A DNA stretch of 64,000 bases from a candidate division KSB1 bacterium (GCA_034506255.1 JAPDPX010000002.1:258971-322970); one strand, 5' to 3'; positions 16,749 through 26,835 are shown, counted from the first letter of the stretch. Made by a program: numbers and translations. The notes: a model not told the origin generated them from the letters alone.

Positions 16749-16928
16749 GCATAAAGATTGGATTCTATGAAAATAAAGGCCGCCCGAAGCAGCCGGTCAC
16801 AACGCCCGACCACCGGGCAGAAGCCGGCAGAAATCAACAGGCCGAAAGGTCGTGTGCAATGGTGAGACGATAAATCGTTTACGATAGATCGAAGTGGTGA
16901 AAGGGATAGGTGACTATCCCTTCTTTTT
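16749..16928 (+). ncRNA. Candidate structured non-coding RNA, about 180 nt, family unknown
   Basis: It is bounded by a good promoter (16714-16742) and an intrinsic terminator (16901-16928). Inside are several local hairpins: GCCCG/CGGGC (16804-16818), which competes with CCGGT/ACCGG (16793-16816); GGCC-GAAA-GGTC (about 16840-16851), a GNRA-type loop; ACGAT/ATCGT (about 16867-16878); and CGAT/ATCG after that. No coding frame with a ribosome-binding site is seen. It lacks the marks of tmRNA, SRP RNA, RNase P RNA or the riboswitches I can recognise. The length is like 6S RNA, but no closing stem between the ends is evident. It could instead be an attenuated leader of rng. Confidence 0.5.
16901..16928 (+). 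terminator. Intrinsic terminator of the candidate RNA
   Basis: A 9-bp stem, AAGGGATAG (16901-16909) with CTATCCCTT (16914-16922), loop GTGA, then CTTTTT. Oriented plus strand, 426 bp before the rng start. Confidence 0.8.
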
Positions 16929-17169
16929 AGTGCTCGTCCGAACTTGCCGGCTTTGCAGCGATTGTTCCTGCAACGGTCCGGCTGTTGCGTCAAAATTGCC
17001 GGAGTCTGCAAGACCTCCGGTTTTGAGAACCCCCGGCTCAGCCGAGGGGCGGGACGTTTTCGGACAGAGACTTTTTCAACTGTTCTTTGACAATCGGTAG
17101 AAGCCAATACGGCCAACCCTGTATCAGCTCACTCCCTGCACCGCCACAGAGGAGATTTTCCCTGCACCC

Positions 17170-17235
17170 GTATGCAGGCGGGATCGAGCTGCATGCAGCG
17201 TTTACCTGGTGCCACTTTCTCATGTGCCAGGTAAC
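17170..17235 (+). promoter_or_regulatory. Hairpin cluster upstream of rng
   Basis: Two inverted repeats: TGCAG/CTGCA (about 17173-17195) and TTACCTGG (17202-17209) with CCAGGTAA (17227-17234, 17-nt loop). They lie 120-180 nt before the rng ATG. RNase E/G genes are often autoregulated through structured leaders, so this may be an mRNA leader element (inference). No T-run follows, so it is not a terminator. Confidence 0.35.
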
Positions 17236-17353
17236 GATCCGTCAAAGATGAACCTCTTACTATCAACGGGAGAATATGACGTTAGCGCCAAGCAACACGC
17301 TCGTGCGGACGCGCCGCCGCGGGCAAAACTCCCACCAAACTTCTAGGAGTGAT

Positions 17354-18877
17354 ATGAGAAAAGAGATTTTCATCAACTCCTCGGTTGGCGAAACAAGGAT
17401 TGCAATCCTTGAAGACGGAAAATTGGTGGAGCTACTGACCGAACGGCCGGAAAATGAGCGCATGGTGGGCGACATCTATCTGGGCAGGGTGGTCAATGTC
17501 GTCAAGGGGATGAGAGCCGCCTTTGTGGACATCGGCCTCGAACAAGACGCCTTCCTGCATTTCAGCGACATCGGGGAAACTCTGAGCGATTATCATGCTT
17601 TTCTCGATCTGGAGGAGACCGGAGGAGACACCCGCCCTCCGGAACGTGCCACCCCAAACCATCGCCCAATTCCCAAAGAGGGGCAGGAAATCCTGGTGCA
17701 GATCATCAAAGAGCCGATCAGCACCAAGGGCTGTCGCATCACCACCGAGTTGTCGATCGCGGGGCGATACATGGTGATCGTCCCCAACAGCGACATGGTG
17801 GGCGTCTCCAAGAAGGTGATGAATCTGAAGGAGAAGCGGCGGCTGAAAAAGATCGCCCAGGCGATCAAGCCCAAGGGTTTTGGTCTGATCATCCGTACCG
17901 TGGCAGAGGACAAGGACGAGGCCAGCCTGCGTGCTGACCTTGAAAATCTCATGCGGACCTGGCGCAAGACCGAAGCCCGCCTGAAGAAAGAGAAACCTCC
18001 CTGCCTGGTTTATAAAGATCTCGCCATGGCCTCCAGCGTGATTCGAGATCTGTTCACGCCCGACATCACCCGCGTGGTGGTCGATTCCCGCCGTCTGCAT
18101 CAACAAACGGTCAGTTATCTTCAGGAAGTAGCCCCCCAATTCGTGGAGAAGGTCGAGCTGTACCGCGGCAAGAAGCCGTTGTTCGACACCTACGGCATCG
18201 AGCAGGAGATCGAAAAGAGTCTGTCGCGCAAAATCTGGACGCGCAGCGGCGGCTACATCCTGTTCGACCATGCCGAAGCGCTCACCGCCATCGATGTCAA
18301 CAGCGGCAAGTTCATGGGGCGGGGCGGACACGATGAAAACGCGCTGAAGATCAATCTCGAAGCCGCGCGTGAAATCGCCCGGCAGCTTCGCCTGCGGGAT
18401 ATTGGCGGGATCATCGTCATCGACTTCATTGACATGATCGATCCCCGCCTCAAACGCCGCCTGCATGACGAATTCCGCCGTGAGCTCCGCAAAGACCGCG
18501 CCCAGTCCAACATCAGCCAAATCAGTGAATTCGGCATGATCGAGATGACGCGCGAAAGGGTGCGCCCCAGCCTGCTCTTCTCCTACTCGGACCCCTGCCC
18601 TACCTGCGAAGGCACCGGCCGCGTGATCTCCAAAGCCACGGTGCTCACGCGCATCGAGCGCTGGCTGATGCGCTACAAATTTATCGGCAGCGAGCGCAGT
18701 CTCGTGCTGGTGGTCCATTCCGAAATGCAGCGTTTCCTGACCGCCGGTTTGCGCAGCCGGATCCGCCGGCTGATGTGGAAGTATTGGATGAAAATCCAGG
18801 TCCTGCCGGATGACACGCTGCGTCCCGAGGAGTTCAAGTTCCTCTCCAAACGAGACGGGCGGGAAATCATGATTTAG
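17354..18877 (+). CDS. rng: Ribonuclease E/G family endoribonuclease
   Basis: A 507-residue RNase G-size endoribonuclease for rRNA maturation and mRNA decay. The N-terminal S1 domain (about 35-130) includes GDIYLGRVVNVVKGMRAAFV. Then come GCRITTELSIAGRYMV and the DNase I-like catalytic domain with AIDVNSGKFMG and IIVIDFIDM, which supply the two Mg2+-binding Asp. The Zn-link is CPTCEGTGRV. It lacks the long disordered tail of RNase E. The start is ATG 17354 with TAGGAG upstream; a 26-residue in-frame extension is nonconserved. It is followed by rplU-rpmA, a common arrangement. Confidence 0.94.
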   Translation: MRKEIFINSSVGETRIAILEDGKLVELLTERPENERMVGDIYLGRVVNVVKGMRAAFVDIGLEQDAFLHFSDIGETLSDYHAFLDLEETGGDTRPPERATPNHRPIPKEGQEILVQIIKEPISTKGCRITTELSIAGRYMVIVPNSDMVGVSKKVMNLKEKRRLKKIAQAIKPKGFGLIIRTVAEDKDEASLRADLENLMRTWRKTEARLKKEKPPCLVYKDLAMASSVIRDLFTPDITRVVVDSRRLHQQTVSYLQEVAPQFVEKVELYRGKKPLFDTYGIEQEIEKSLSRKIWTRSGGYILFDHAEALTAIDVNSGKFMGRGGHDENALKINLEAAREIARQLRLRDIGGIIVIDFIDMIDPRLKRRLHDEFRRELRKDRAQSNISQISEFGMIEMTRERVRPSLLFSYSDPCPTCEGTGRVISKATVLTRIERWLMRYKFIGSERSLVLVVHSEMQRFLTAGLRSRIRRLMWKYWMKIQVLPDDTLRPEEFKFLSKRDGREIMI

Positions 18878-18950
18878 TCCGGGGGAACGGCTCCCGTCCA
18901 AAAACGTCACCAAAACCGGCAAGTCCGGGCCAACCGAGGGAAATTAGAGC

Positions 18951-18993
18951 TTGACAAAAAGCGGTGCGTTCGTTACTTTGCGCACCGCTTTTT
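18951..18993 (+). promoter_or_regulatory. rplU promoter nested in the rng terminator hairpin
   Basis: -35 TTGACA (18951-18956), 17-nt spacer, -10 TACTTT (18974-18979). The same bases form a hairpin, AAAAAGCGGTGCG (18956-18968) with CGCACCGC (18981-18988) followed by TTTTTATTTT, which is a good intrinsic terminator for rng. The -10 element occupies the terminator loop, so rng termination and rplU-rpmA initiation share one element. Confidence 0.7.
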
Positions 18994-19046
18994 ATTTTCT
19001 GCGGAACTGAAAAAAATCGACAAAAAATAACCTGTGGAGTCACGGC

Positions 19047-19358
19047 ATGTATGCCCTGGTGGAAATTGCAGGCGAGCAATTCCGAGTGGAGAAAAACGCC
19101 AAGATTCGCACGCAGAAGCTGGCCGGCGAATACGGCACCAGCGTTTCGTTTGATCGGGTGTTGCTGGTGAACAACGAGGGCCAGATGCTGGTGGGGCAGC
19201 CGCTGGTGGCGGGTGCCAAGGTGGAAGGCACCATCGTCGATCAGGATCGCGACCCCAAAGTGCTGGTCTTCAAAAAGAAACGACGCAAAGGCTACCGCAA
19301 GCTCAATGGCCACCGCCAGCACAAGACCGTGGTTCGTATCGACAATATCATTGTTTAG
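19047..19358 (+). CDS. rplU: 50S ribosomal protein L21
   Basis: 103 residues, the normal L21 length. Seen: MYALVEIAGEQFRVEKNAKI, SFDRVLLVNNEGQMLVGQP, and the C-terminal KKKRRKGYRKLNGHRQHKT. Binds 23S rRNA in the large subunit. It has its own promoter at 18951 and a short leader of about 60 nt. It lies 21 bp upstream of rpmA in the conserved rplU-rpmA order; the obg gene that often follows is not here. Confidence 0.97.
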   Translation: MYALVEIAGEQFRVEKNAKIRTQKLAGEYGTSVSFDRVLLVNNEGQMLVGQPLVAGAKVEGTIVDQDRDPKVLVFKKKRRKGYRKLNGHRQHKTVVRIDNIIV

Positions 19359-19379
19359 AATGCCAAGGAGTGAATTGCT

Positions 19380-20644
<1,265 letters not shown>

Positions 20645-20657
20645 GCCGTACGGCATG

Positions 20658-20695
20658 AAAGCCAAAGGGCGACGCGCGCGTCGCCCTTTGGCTTT
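20658..20695. terminator. Bidirectional terminator between mdh and the MATE gene
   Basis: A perfect 38-bp palindrome from AAAGCCAAAGGGCGACGCG (20658-20676) to its reverse complement (20677-20695). It serves the convergent mdh and MATE genes. T-tails are short (CTTT), so efficiency rests on the very strong stem. Confidence 0.8.
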
Positions 20696-20722
20696 GCACA
20701 CCTGCCGCTCTTTTCCCCGCTG

Positions 20723-22117
20723 TCACACTTTCGCCGGCTTGATATCGACTTTGATCGCCGCCCATTTCCCCTGTCGAAAGCGCAGATACGTCAGCACCGC
20801 GCGCGTGAGATGCCCCAGGACGATCGCCCGCCACACGTCACCCGCCTGCAAATCGCGCGCGAACTGGAAGTAACCACAATAGCCGAGGGGCACGATAATT
20901 TGTGCGATCAGGGTAATGTAAAGCGGGCTGCGCGTGTCGCCCGTGCCCTGCAATCCGCCGGTGTAGACCAGCGCCACGGTGATGAACAAGCCGGAGATGC
21001 TCAGGTGATGGAGCAATTGCACGCCGATCTGCACCACCGCCGGCTCGCGCATGCCGAACAGGGCGAGCAAGTGTACGGGAACAAAGAGGAACAATGCGCC
21101 CACCGTCGCCGCCAGCGTCAGTCCCAGGCGCGCCGCGGTGTGGGCCGCCAGCCGGGCGCGGTCGATCCTGCCGGCGCCGAGGTTCTGTCCGGTCAGGGCC
21201 GCGGTTGCGCTCATCAAACCCACCGAAGTCCAGGTGATTAATGAAAACAGCTCCGTGTAGCCGATGGCATAGGCGGCGTGAGCGGCGGCACTTTGCGACA
21301 GCGAGCCGATGAAACGCAGCATCATCACGCCGGCGAGATTCATCGCCACGCCCTGGAAGCCGGTGGGCAGGCCGAAGCGAAACAATGAAGTGATGATGCT
21401 CCAGTCGGGCCGCCAGTTCATCGCGCGGGAAAATTGCACCACCAGGCGCTGCGAGAAAAGCAGATAAATCCCCAGCGCGGAAGCAACACCTGCGGCGAGC
21501 ACGGTGCCCAGTGCCGCACCCGCCGTGCCGAGCACGGGAATGAACAGGAAGTTGAAAATCAAATTGAGCATGGTCATCAGCATGCCCAGGCGCAGCGGTG
21601 TTTTCGCGTCGCCGGCAGAACGCAAAGCGCCGCCGAGCATGAAGAACGTCAGCATGCCGATGCTGCACACGAACATCAGGCGCAAATAGGGCAGGGCTTC
21701 CGCCGTGACCGCCGGCTGGGCATGCACCAGCTCCAGCAGCGGCGGCGTGCAAAGATAACCGAGCGGCGCCAGCACCAGACACGACAGGGCGAAGGCTGTC
21801 AAAAAAGCCTGATAAACCACCCGGTTCACTTTGGCGGCCTCACCGGCACCGGCAAAGCGCGCCACCAACACGCCCATGCCGCTGAAGACGGAGCTGATGA
21901 ACACCACCACCACCAGAAAAATCTGCCAGCTCACGCCAATGGCGGCGTTGCCACTGTAACCCACCAGTCTGCCCACCATGACATGATCGATGATGCCCTG
22001 CAGACCGCCGATGAAATTCTGCAGTACCGTCGGCCACGCCAATTTCCAAAACGCGCGCAGCATCGGGCCATCGATCAGCTCGCGATCGAATTTCCCGGGA
22101 GACGATTTTCCTGTCAT
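20723..22117 (-). CDS. MATE family efflux transporter
   Basis: A 464-residue inner-membrane exporter of the NorM/DinF superfamily, about 12 membrane segments. Seen: LAWPTVLQNFIGGLQGIIDH, MVGRLVGYSGNAAIG, GALRSAGDAKTPLRLGM and GLMSATAALTGQNLGAG (repeat of the first half), GGLQGTGDTRSPLY. Exports cationic drugs or metabolites by Na+ or H+ antiport; substrate unknown. The start is ATG 22117, 5 nt after AAGGA; ATG 22123 is possible. It lies 60 bp downstream of the metallophosphoesterase. Confidence 0.93.
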   Translation of the reverse strand: MTGKSSPGKFDRELIDGPMLRAFWKLAWPTVLQNFIGGLQGIIDHVMVGRLVGYSGNAAIGVSWQIFLVVVVFISSVFSGMGVLVARFAGAGEAAKVNRVVYQAFLTAFALSCLVLAPLGYLCTPPLLELVHAQPAVTAEALPYLRLMFVCSIGMLTFFMLGGALRSAGDAKTPLRLGMLMTMLNLIFNFLFIPVLGTAGAALGTVLAAGVASALGIYLLFSQRLVVQFSRAMNWRPDWSIITSLFRFGLPTGFQGVAMNLAGVMMLRFIGSLSQSAAAHAAYAIGYTELFSLITWTSVGLMSATAALTGQNLGAGRIDRARLAAHTAARLGLTLAATVGALFLFVPVHLLALFGMREPAVVQIGVQLLHHLSISGLFITVALVYTGGLQGTGDTRSPLYITLIAQIIVPLGYCGYFQFARDLQAGDVWRAIVLGHLTRAVLTYLRFRQGKWAAIKVDIKPAKV

Positions 22118-22177
22118 GTTCATCCTTGTTGGGACGCCGGCGGCGGTGCCGGGAGGTGAGAATGGCAAAGCATTGTG

Positions 22178-23410
22178 TCATCCTTTTCGTGAGGGCGTCG
22201 GCCGTGCCTCTTCGTTTTCCGGCAACAGAACGATCAGCGGCGCCTCCGGCGGGCAACCCAACCGCACCGGAAACCAGTGACCGGCGCCGCTGGAGGTGTA
22301 AAGCTGGGATTCTGCGCGGCGGTAGTGTCCCCACAGAAAGCTCTCCGGCGCCCAGCCCTCGAACAAGCTGCGGCCATTCATGCCGATTTGTGCGCCATGC
22401 GTGTGCCCCGCCAAGGTCAAATCCACGCCGCGTGCCGCGGCTGGCAGAAAACCCGCAGGCCGGTGACTCATCAGGATTTTAAAGGCCGCGGCCGGCGCGT
22501 TTGCCATGGCGGCGGCCACGGTGGTCTCGAGAAAATGCGGCAGATCGCGGCGCAGCAGGCGCTGTGGATCATCCGCGCCACCAAGATACAACTCCGCGCC
22601 GTGGTGTTGCAGGCAAACGCCTTCATTGCAGAGCAGCGGCACCGGGCCAGCCGCAAAACACCGCCGCACGGTCTTGATGCCGCGGTAGTACTCATGATTG
22701 CCCAGAGAAGCCCACACGCCAAGCGGCGGCTGCAGCGCCGCCAGCAGACGCAACAGATCAGGCAGCAGTGGCAGGCGGTCGGCGAGATCGCCGGTGACCA
22801 GAATCAAATCGGGTGTCAGGCCGGCAACGCGCGTGAGCAGACGCTCGACCTCGTCGAGTTGCAGATAGTAGCCGAGATGAAAATCGGAGAAATGCATGAT
22901 CTTCAAACCATGCAAACCCGCGGGCAGTCGTTTGAATTTGAGCCTGATCGCGGGCAGGCGAATTTCACCGAAGGCTTGCGCCAAGCCACCCGCGCCGGCT
23001 GCCATCAGCAGTGCCGGCACGGCCGCCGCCGTCGACAGCAGAAAGCGCCGCCGTCCGGCATCCACTGCTGTTGTGGGGGCGGCGGATTGGCCGCCTCGAG
23101 CTTTCCGCCAGCGTGCCAGACGATCACTCGCGATCGCGGGCGGCCACACCAGCAGCAAAGTCGCGGCAAAGAGCGATGCCAAAGCAGTACCTGCCGCTCC
23201 CACCTCCATCACAGCCGTTTGCTCGAGGGCTGTGCCCGCAGCCCAAAGCAGTGCACACAACAAACCGCCCGCCGGCATAAACTTGAGAAATGAGCGCACC
23301 ACGCGCTGTTGCCGCCAGGCCGGCGGACCAAGGCGTGTGCCCCAGTAATTACCCAACGAAGCCAGCAGCAAAAAGACGGCACTCACCATCATGGGGAAAT
23401 AGTCGCGCAT
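22178..23410 (-). CDS. Membrane-anchored metallophosphoesterase
   Basis: A 410-residue protein. The N-terminus has four to five hydrophobic segments (about 1-135), with RRRFLLSTAAAVPALLM resembling a Tat-like or membrane-anchor segment. The C-terminal calcineurin-like phosphoesterase (about 155-400) has all motifs: IMHFSDFHLGYY, VTGDLADR, GNHEYYRG, MSHRPAGF and AGHTHGAQIG. Related to YkuE/YaeI enzymes active on lipid phosphoesters or UDP-diacylglucosamine; the substrate here is not known. The start is ATG 23410 with AGGAG upstream; an in-frame 74-residue extension is nonconserved. A 13-bp hairpin lies directly upstream. Confidence 0.9.
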   Translation of the reverse strand: MRDYFPMMVSAVFLLLASLGNYWGTRLGPPAWRQQRVVRSFLKFMPAGGLLCALLWAAGTALEQTAVMEVGAAGTALASLFAATLLLVWPPAIASDRLARWRKARGGQSAAPTTAVDAGRRRFLLSTAAAVPALLMAAGAGGLAQAFGEIRLPAIRLKFKRLPAGLHGLKIMHFSDFHLGYYLQLDEVERLLTRVAGLTPDLILVTGDLADRLPLLPDLLRLLAALQPPLGVWASLGNHEYYRGIKTVRRCFAAGPVPLLCNEGVCLQHHGAELYLGGADDPQRLLRRDLPHFLETTVAAAMANAPAAAFKILMSHRPAGFLPAAARGVDLTLAGHTHGAQIGMNGRSLFEGWAPESFLWGHYRRAESQLYTSSGAGHWFPVRLGCPPEAPLIVLLPENEEARPTPSRKG

Positions 23411-23422
23411 ACTCTCCTTGTG

Positions 23423-23456
23423 TAAGGCCTCAGTGACGTGCAGCACTGAGGCCTTA
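23423..23456. promoter_or_regulatory. Perfect inverted repeat upstream of the metallophosphoesterase
   Basis: TAAGGCCTCAGTG (23423-23435) pairs with CACTGAGGCCTTA (23444-23456), 8-nt loop, 13 nt before the gene start. It could be an operator, a terminator for the upstream permease transcript (no T-run) or a mobile palindrome. Confidence 0.45.
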
Positions 23457-23628
23457 CCTCCTTGGGTTTGGGAATCAAACTTTCCGGTGCGAAACAGGGA
23501 GCGGCAAAATACGAAATCACAAAACCGAAAGCACGCACTTCCTGGTTTTTTGCACGGAAATGCCGCGCCGCAGAAATCTGTGCAAGTCTCCGGGCGGGTG
23601 TTCCGCTCTGCCGGAAAAACAGCCGGCT

Positions 23629-26169
23629 TCATTCCTCCCGAATGGCGCTGGCGATGGGAAGCCGCTTCAGTCGTTGCATCGGATAGAAAGCGGCCAGCAG
23701 CGCTGCGCCGGATGCAAGCAAAAAGGTTTGCAGATAAGCCGCGGCCTCGAGCCGGAAGGGAATGGCCCAGCCAAAAGTCCGCAGATTGATGACATAAATC
23801 AGCACCAATGCCAGGGCGGTGCCGGTCGGCAGCGCGATCAAGCCTGCAAACACGCCCATCAAACCCGATTCCAGCAGGATCATGCGCCGTAATTGCGCAA
23901 GCGTCATGCCCACCGCGCGCAAAATACCCAGCTCGCGCGTGCGCTCCACCAGCAGCGACATTACCGCGCTGATAATGCCGATCACCGCGACGATTCCCGC
24001 CAAAATCTGCATCACCTGCGTGATGGCAAAACTCTGGTCAAAAATACGCAACACCTCGGCACGCAGCTCGCGGTGGGAATTGATCTCGACGGCGAACCGG
24101 CCTGCCACCGCGCGCCGCAGCGCCCGCACGTAGTCAGCGACCGCCACCCCGGGCTCCAAATAAAGCGCGGCATTGGTGATGCGCGGCGGCCCGAAACAGC
24201 GGGCATAGGTTTCGTGTGACATCATCACCTGCCCCTGATCCAGCGAGTAGTCGATGATGACCGCCGCGATGGGGAAAGGTTGCAGCCCGGCCAGCGTCGG
24301 CAACACCAGCGTGTCGCCCGCGGCCTTGCCAAAGCGCCGGCTGAAAATTTCAGAGACGATGACGTCGCCGGCAAGCAGCCTGGGCCAGTGTTGTGCACCC
24401 GTGCCGGTGGTGAAGGTGAATTGGCTGCGTGTCTGCAAAACTTCCGGGCTGACCTCCACGAGGTAGATCGGCGCGCCGCGATAACGGAACTCGGTCGCAC
24501 CGTACTGAGTGAGCGCCGCAACCCCGGGCTGCCGGGCCAAGAAGTCCAGGAACGCCGGCGAGAGCGTGGCACTCCATTTTGCCGTGGCGAACCCCAGCGG
24601 CCGCAGGTAAACATCCCCCTGCAATGCGCCGTTCACCCAATCGTTGATGGTGGCGCGGAAGCTGGTGATCATCAAGCGCATGCCCAGCACCATGGCCAGC
24701 GCGAGCATCAAGGCAGCGATGGCTACCGAGGTGCGGCTGAGCGCTGCGCGGATGCTGCGGGTGGCCAGCAGACCCGGCTGGCCGGCATGGCGCTGCGCCA
24801 GCGGTGCGCTGATCACGGTGAGCCCAATGGTGAGCAGGGGCGTGAGAAAAATGGCTGCCAGCCCCACGAGCAGGGCAACGAGCAAACCGCCGAGAAAGCT
24901 GGTGGAGTGAAGATAGACCAGCAGGCCGAGTATGAGCGCCACGAGACTGGCCGCAGCGAACCAGGGCACAAAAGTGCGGGCGCGCCACTCGAGCGAGGAA
25001 CGGCGCACGGCCACCGCCGCCGATATGCCGGCAGCTTCGAGCGCGGGCACGACACTGGCAAACAGTGTCGCCACCAGGCCGAGACCGGCCGCTTTGACCA
25101 TCACCGCCGGCCGCACTGTCACGCCTTCGACTTCGAGGAAAACATACAGCTCTGAAATCGTTGCGCGCACAGCATGCGTGGCATATTGTGCCAGCAGCAC
25201 GCCGAGCGCCAAACCCAGTGCCACGCCAATACCGCCGACTGCCAGCGCCTCCAGCAGCGCGTTGCCGATGACCTGACGCGGGGTGACGCCCAGGCAGCGC
25301 AGTATGCCGATCTGCTTGCGGCGATGCAGCACCGCGAATTCCATGGTGTTGTAGATGAGAAACATGCCGACGAACACGGCGAGAAAGGAGAGCGCGGTGA
25401 GATTCAGCCGGTAGGCGCGGATCATCTCCTCCACGCGGCGGCTGCGACCGGCTGGCGGCTCCAGGCGCAGATAATGTGGCAGGGCAGTGCGCAAGCCGGC
25501 GATGCGGTCTTCGTCCGCCATCAAATCGATGCGGTCAACATAACCGAGACGGCCGAGCACTTCCTGCGCGCTGCTCAGGTCCAGCAGGAGCAGATTGTCG
25601 AAACCCAGGCGTGTCAAGAGTTCCGGCGCCAGCGTGCCGATGACGAAGACTGGGCGCCACTCACTACCGACCAGCAGATGCAGGGTGTCAGGCAGTCGCA
25701 GGCCGTGAGTCGCCGCAAAGGTTTCACTGAGCAAACCGGCACCGGGCTGCGTCAGGAGCGGCAGACTGCGGGCGCTCAGCAGGGTGGCGCTGGAATCAGA
25801 GAGATTGGAATAGTCGCGAAAGGCTGTGTCAGTGAAGGGATCGATGCCGAGGACATGCACGGCATCATTGTCCGCTTCGCGGCAGGCCGCCACGTATTCC
25901 ACCACGGGCGTGGCTGTCAGCAGTGACTGGCGCAGGATTGTGGCGGCCATGGTGTCCGGGATGCCGGCCGCACTGCCCAGAATCTGATGCGTGGCCCGGC
26001 CCGAGATGGCATCGACGGACTTGCGAAAACTCCGCAGCGCGTTATCATTGGCGAGATCAATGCCGGCCATTACGGCCACCCCAATCGCAATGCCCAGCAA
26101 TGACAGGAGAGCCTCCAGCGGCCGGCGACGCAGATGACGAAAATTGAAAAGTCGGAGGAGTGTGAACAA
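23629..26169 (-). CDS. FtsX/MacB-type ABC transporter permease
   Basis: An 846-residue membrane protein with two MacB-like halves. A periplasmic domain follows the first helix (LLSLLGIAIGVAVMAGIDLA). Two FtsX four-helix units follow: about 260-400 (MFLIYNTMEFAVLHRRKQIG, ILRCLGVTPRQVI) and the C-terminus (VERTRELGILRAVGMTLAQL). This is the YbbP/LolC-like architecture for lipoprotein or envelope substrate export. The start is uncertain: TTG 26169 after GAGG, or GTG 26241; no ATG fits. Its ATPase is the next gene upstream but separated by 666 bp of repeats. Confidence 0.88.
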   Translation of the reverse strand: MFTLLRLFNFRHLRRRPLEALLSLLGIAIGVAVMAGIDLANDNALRSFRKSVDAISGRATHQILGSAAGIPDTMAATILRQSLLTATPVVEYVAACREADNDAVHVLGIDPFTDTAFRDYSNLSDSSATLLSARSLPLLTQPGAGLLSETFAATHGLRLPDTLHLLVGSEWRPVFVIGTLAPELLTRLGFDNLLLLDLSSAQEVLGRLGYVDRIDLMADEDRIAGLRTALPHYLRLEPPAGRSRRVEEMIRAYRLNLTALSFLAVFVGMFLIYNTMEFAVLHRRKQIGILRCLGVTPRQVIGNALLEALAVGGIGVALGLALGVLLAQYATHAVRATISELYVFLEVEGVTVRPAVMVKAAGLGLVATLFASVVPALEAAGISAAVAVRRSSLEWRARTFVPWFAAASLVALILGLLVYLHSTSFLGGLLVALLVGLAAIFLTPLLTIGLTVISAPLAQRHAGQPGLLATRSIRAALSRTSVAIAALMLALAMVLGMRLMITSFRATINDWVNGALQGDVYLRPLGFATAKWSATLSPAFLDFLARQPGVAALTQYGATEFRYRGAPIYLVEVSPEVLQTRSQFTFTTGTGAQHWPRLLAGDVIVSEIFSRRFGKAAGDTLVLPTLAGLQPFPIAAVIIDYSLDQGQVMMSHETYARCFGPPRITNAALYLEPGVAVADYVRALRRAVAGRFAVEINSHRELRAEVLRIFDQSFAITQVMQILAGIVAVIGIISAVMSLLVERTRELGILRAVGMTLAQLRRMILLESGLMGVFAGLIALPTGTALALVLIYVINLRTFGWAIPFRLEAAAYLQTFLLASGAALLAAFYPMQRLKRLPIASAIREE

Positions 26170-26321
26170 GCAGGCCTGCCTCGAGTTGAATCGAAAATAA
26201 AAAGATACTTTTGCTGCGCGCCAGAGATCACCGTTTGTCACTCGTCACATTTCTGCACCAGCCTGGCGGGCCTCCTCGGTCCCCAGACTTTTCCACCCCC
26301 CGCCATTTTTTAAACACTGCC

Positions 26322-26390
26322 TCAAGGGAGGTAATTGCCATGCCCGTCCGGCCACCCATCGGGATGAAAATGTCGCGCAGACCTCCTGAC
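26322..26390 (+). repeat. Dispersed repeat family C, copy 2
   Basis: GGGAGGTAATTGCCATG, CACCCATCGGGATGAAAATG and a GCGCAGAC end align with the family C copy at 11733-11810. The terminal GCAGGC palindrome of copy 1 is absent. Confidence 0.5.
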
Positions 26391-26570
26391 CAATGTCACC
26401 AATTCCTCAAATAAAGCAAAAAACTCTCACGCAAAAAGTTTTTCTGCAGCAATTGCCAAACAACGAACCCCGGCACCACAAAAATCACACAGATCACCAG
26501 GTTTCCCTCGTGCTCTTGGCGGATTGCGTGGTTCAAAAATCTTTGCGGTGATAGTTCAGTTCCTTTTTTG

Positions 26571-26770
26571 ATCTGCCACGGCTTGGCCGTGGCATTGCTG
26601 CAGAGCGCATCCCCAGGATCGCAAGATAAAGCCACGGTCAAACCGTGGCAGAACAGTTATTCTTGGCGCGGCCTTACGGCTTCGCATCCTTGTGTGTTTT
26701 GGCTTTTGGATTCTATCGCTTCGAAAAAGTTGGCAGCATGGACCGCCAGCTCCGCAGGCAGAAAAGATGA
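26571..26770 (+). repeat. Dispersed repeat family B, copy 1, with two palindromes
   Basis: The palindrome TGCCACGGC-TTG-GCCGTGGCA (26574-26594) and GCCACGGT-CAA-ACCGTGGC (26631-26649) are followed by TTTTGGCTTTTGGATTCTAT, TCGAAAAAGTTGGCAGCAT and a GCTCCGCAGGCAG end. From 26620 on it aligns closely with 59712-59860. The hairpins are REP-like. Confidence 0.7.
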
Positions 26771-26835
26771 CTGCGCTCCCTTTTCATCCTGAATGGGTAT
26801 GCCAGCACACATGGCGATCACCCTGTTCTCCCGGA

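Larger units (their letters stand above)
16508..17353. other. Divergent intergenic region sod/rng
   Basis: The 846 bp hold no protein gene. They contain the sod promoter (minus), a candidate RNA gene (16749-16928, plus), and a hairpin-rich stretch upstream of rng: a GC hairpin at about 17031-17049 and others between 17170 and 17235. Confidence 0.6.
26170..26835. other. Repeat-filled gap between ABC ATPase and permease
   Basis: No gene. It contains a family C repeat (26322-26390) and a family B repeat (26571-26770) with two perfect palindromes. ATPase and permease genes of this kind are usually adjacent, so the gap looks like an insertion of repeats. Confidence 0.65.

Noticed and set aside
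17202..17234. ACCTGG/CCAGGT hairpin as part of RNase P RNA or a tRNA
   Set aside because: The conserved RNase P core (GAGGAAAGTCC, ACAGAAA) is absent and no tRNA cloverleaf or T-loop motif is found.
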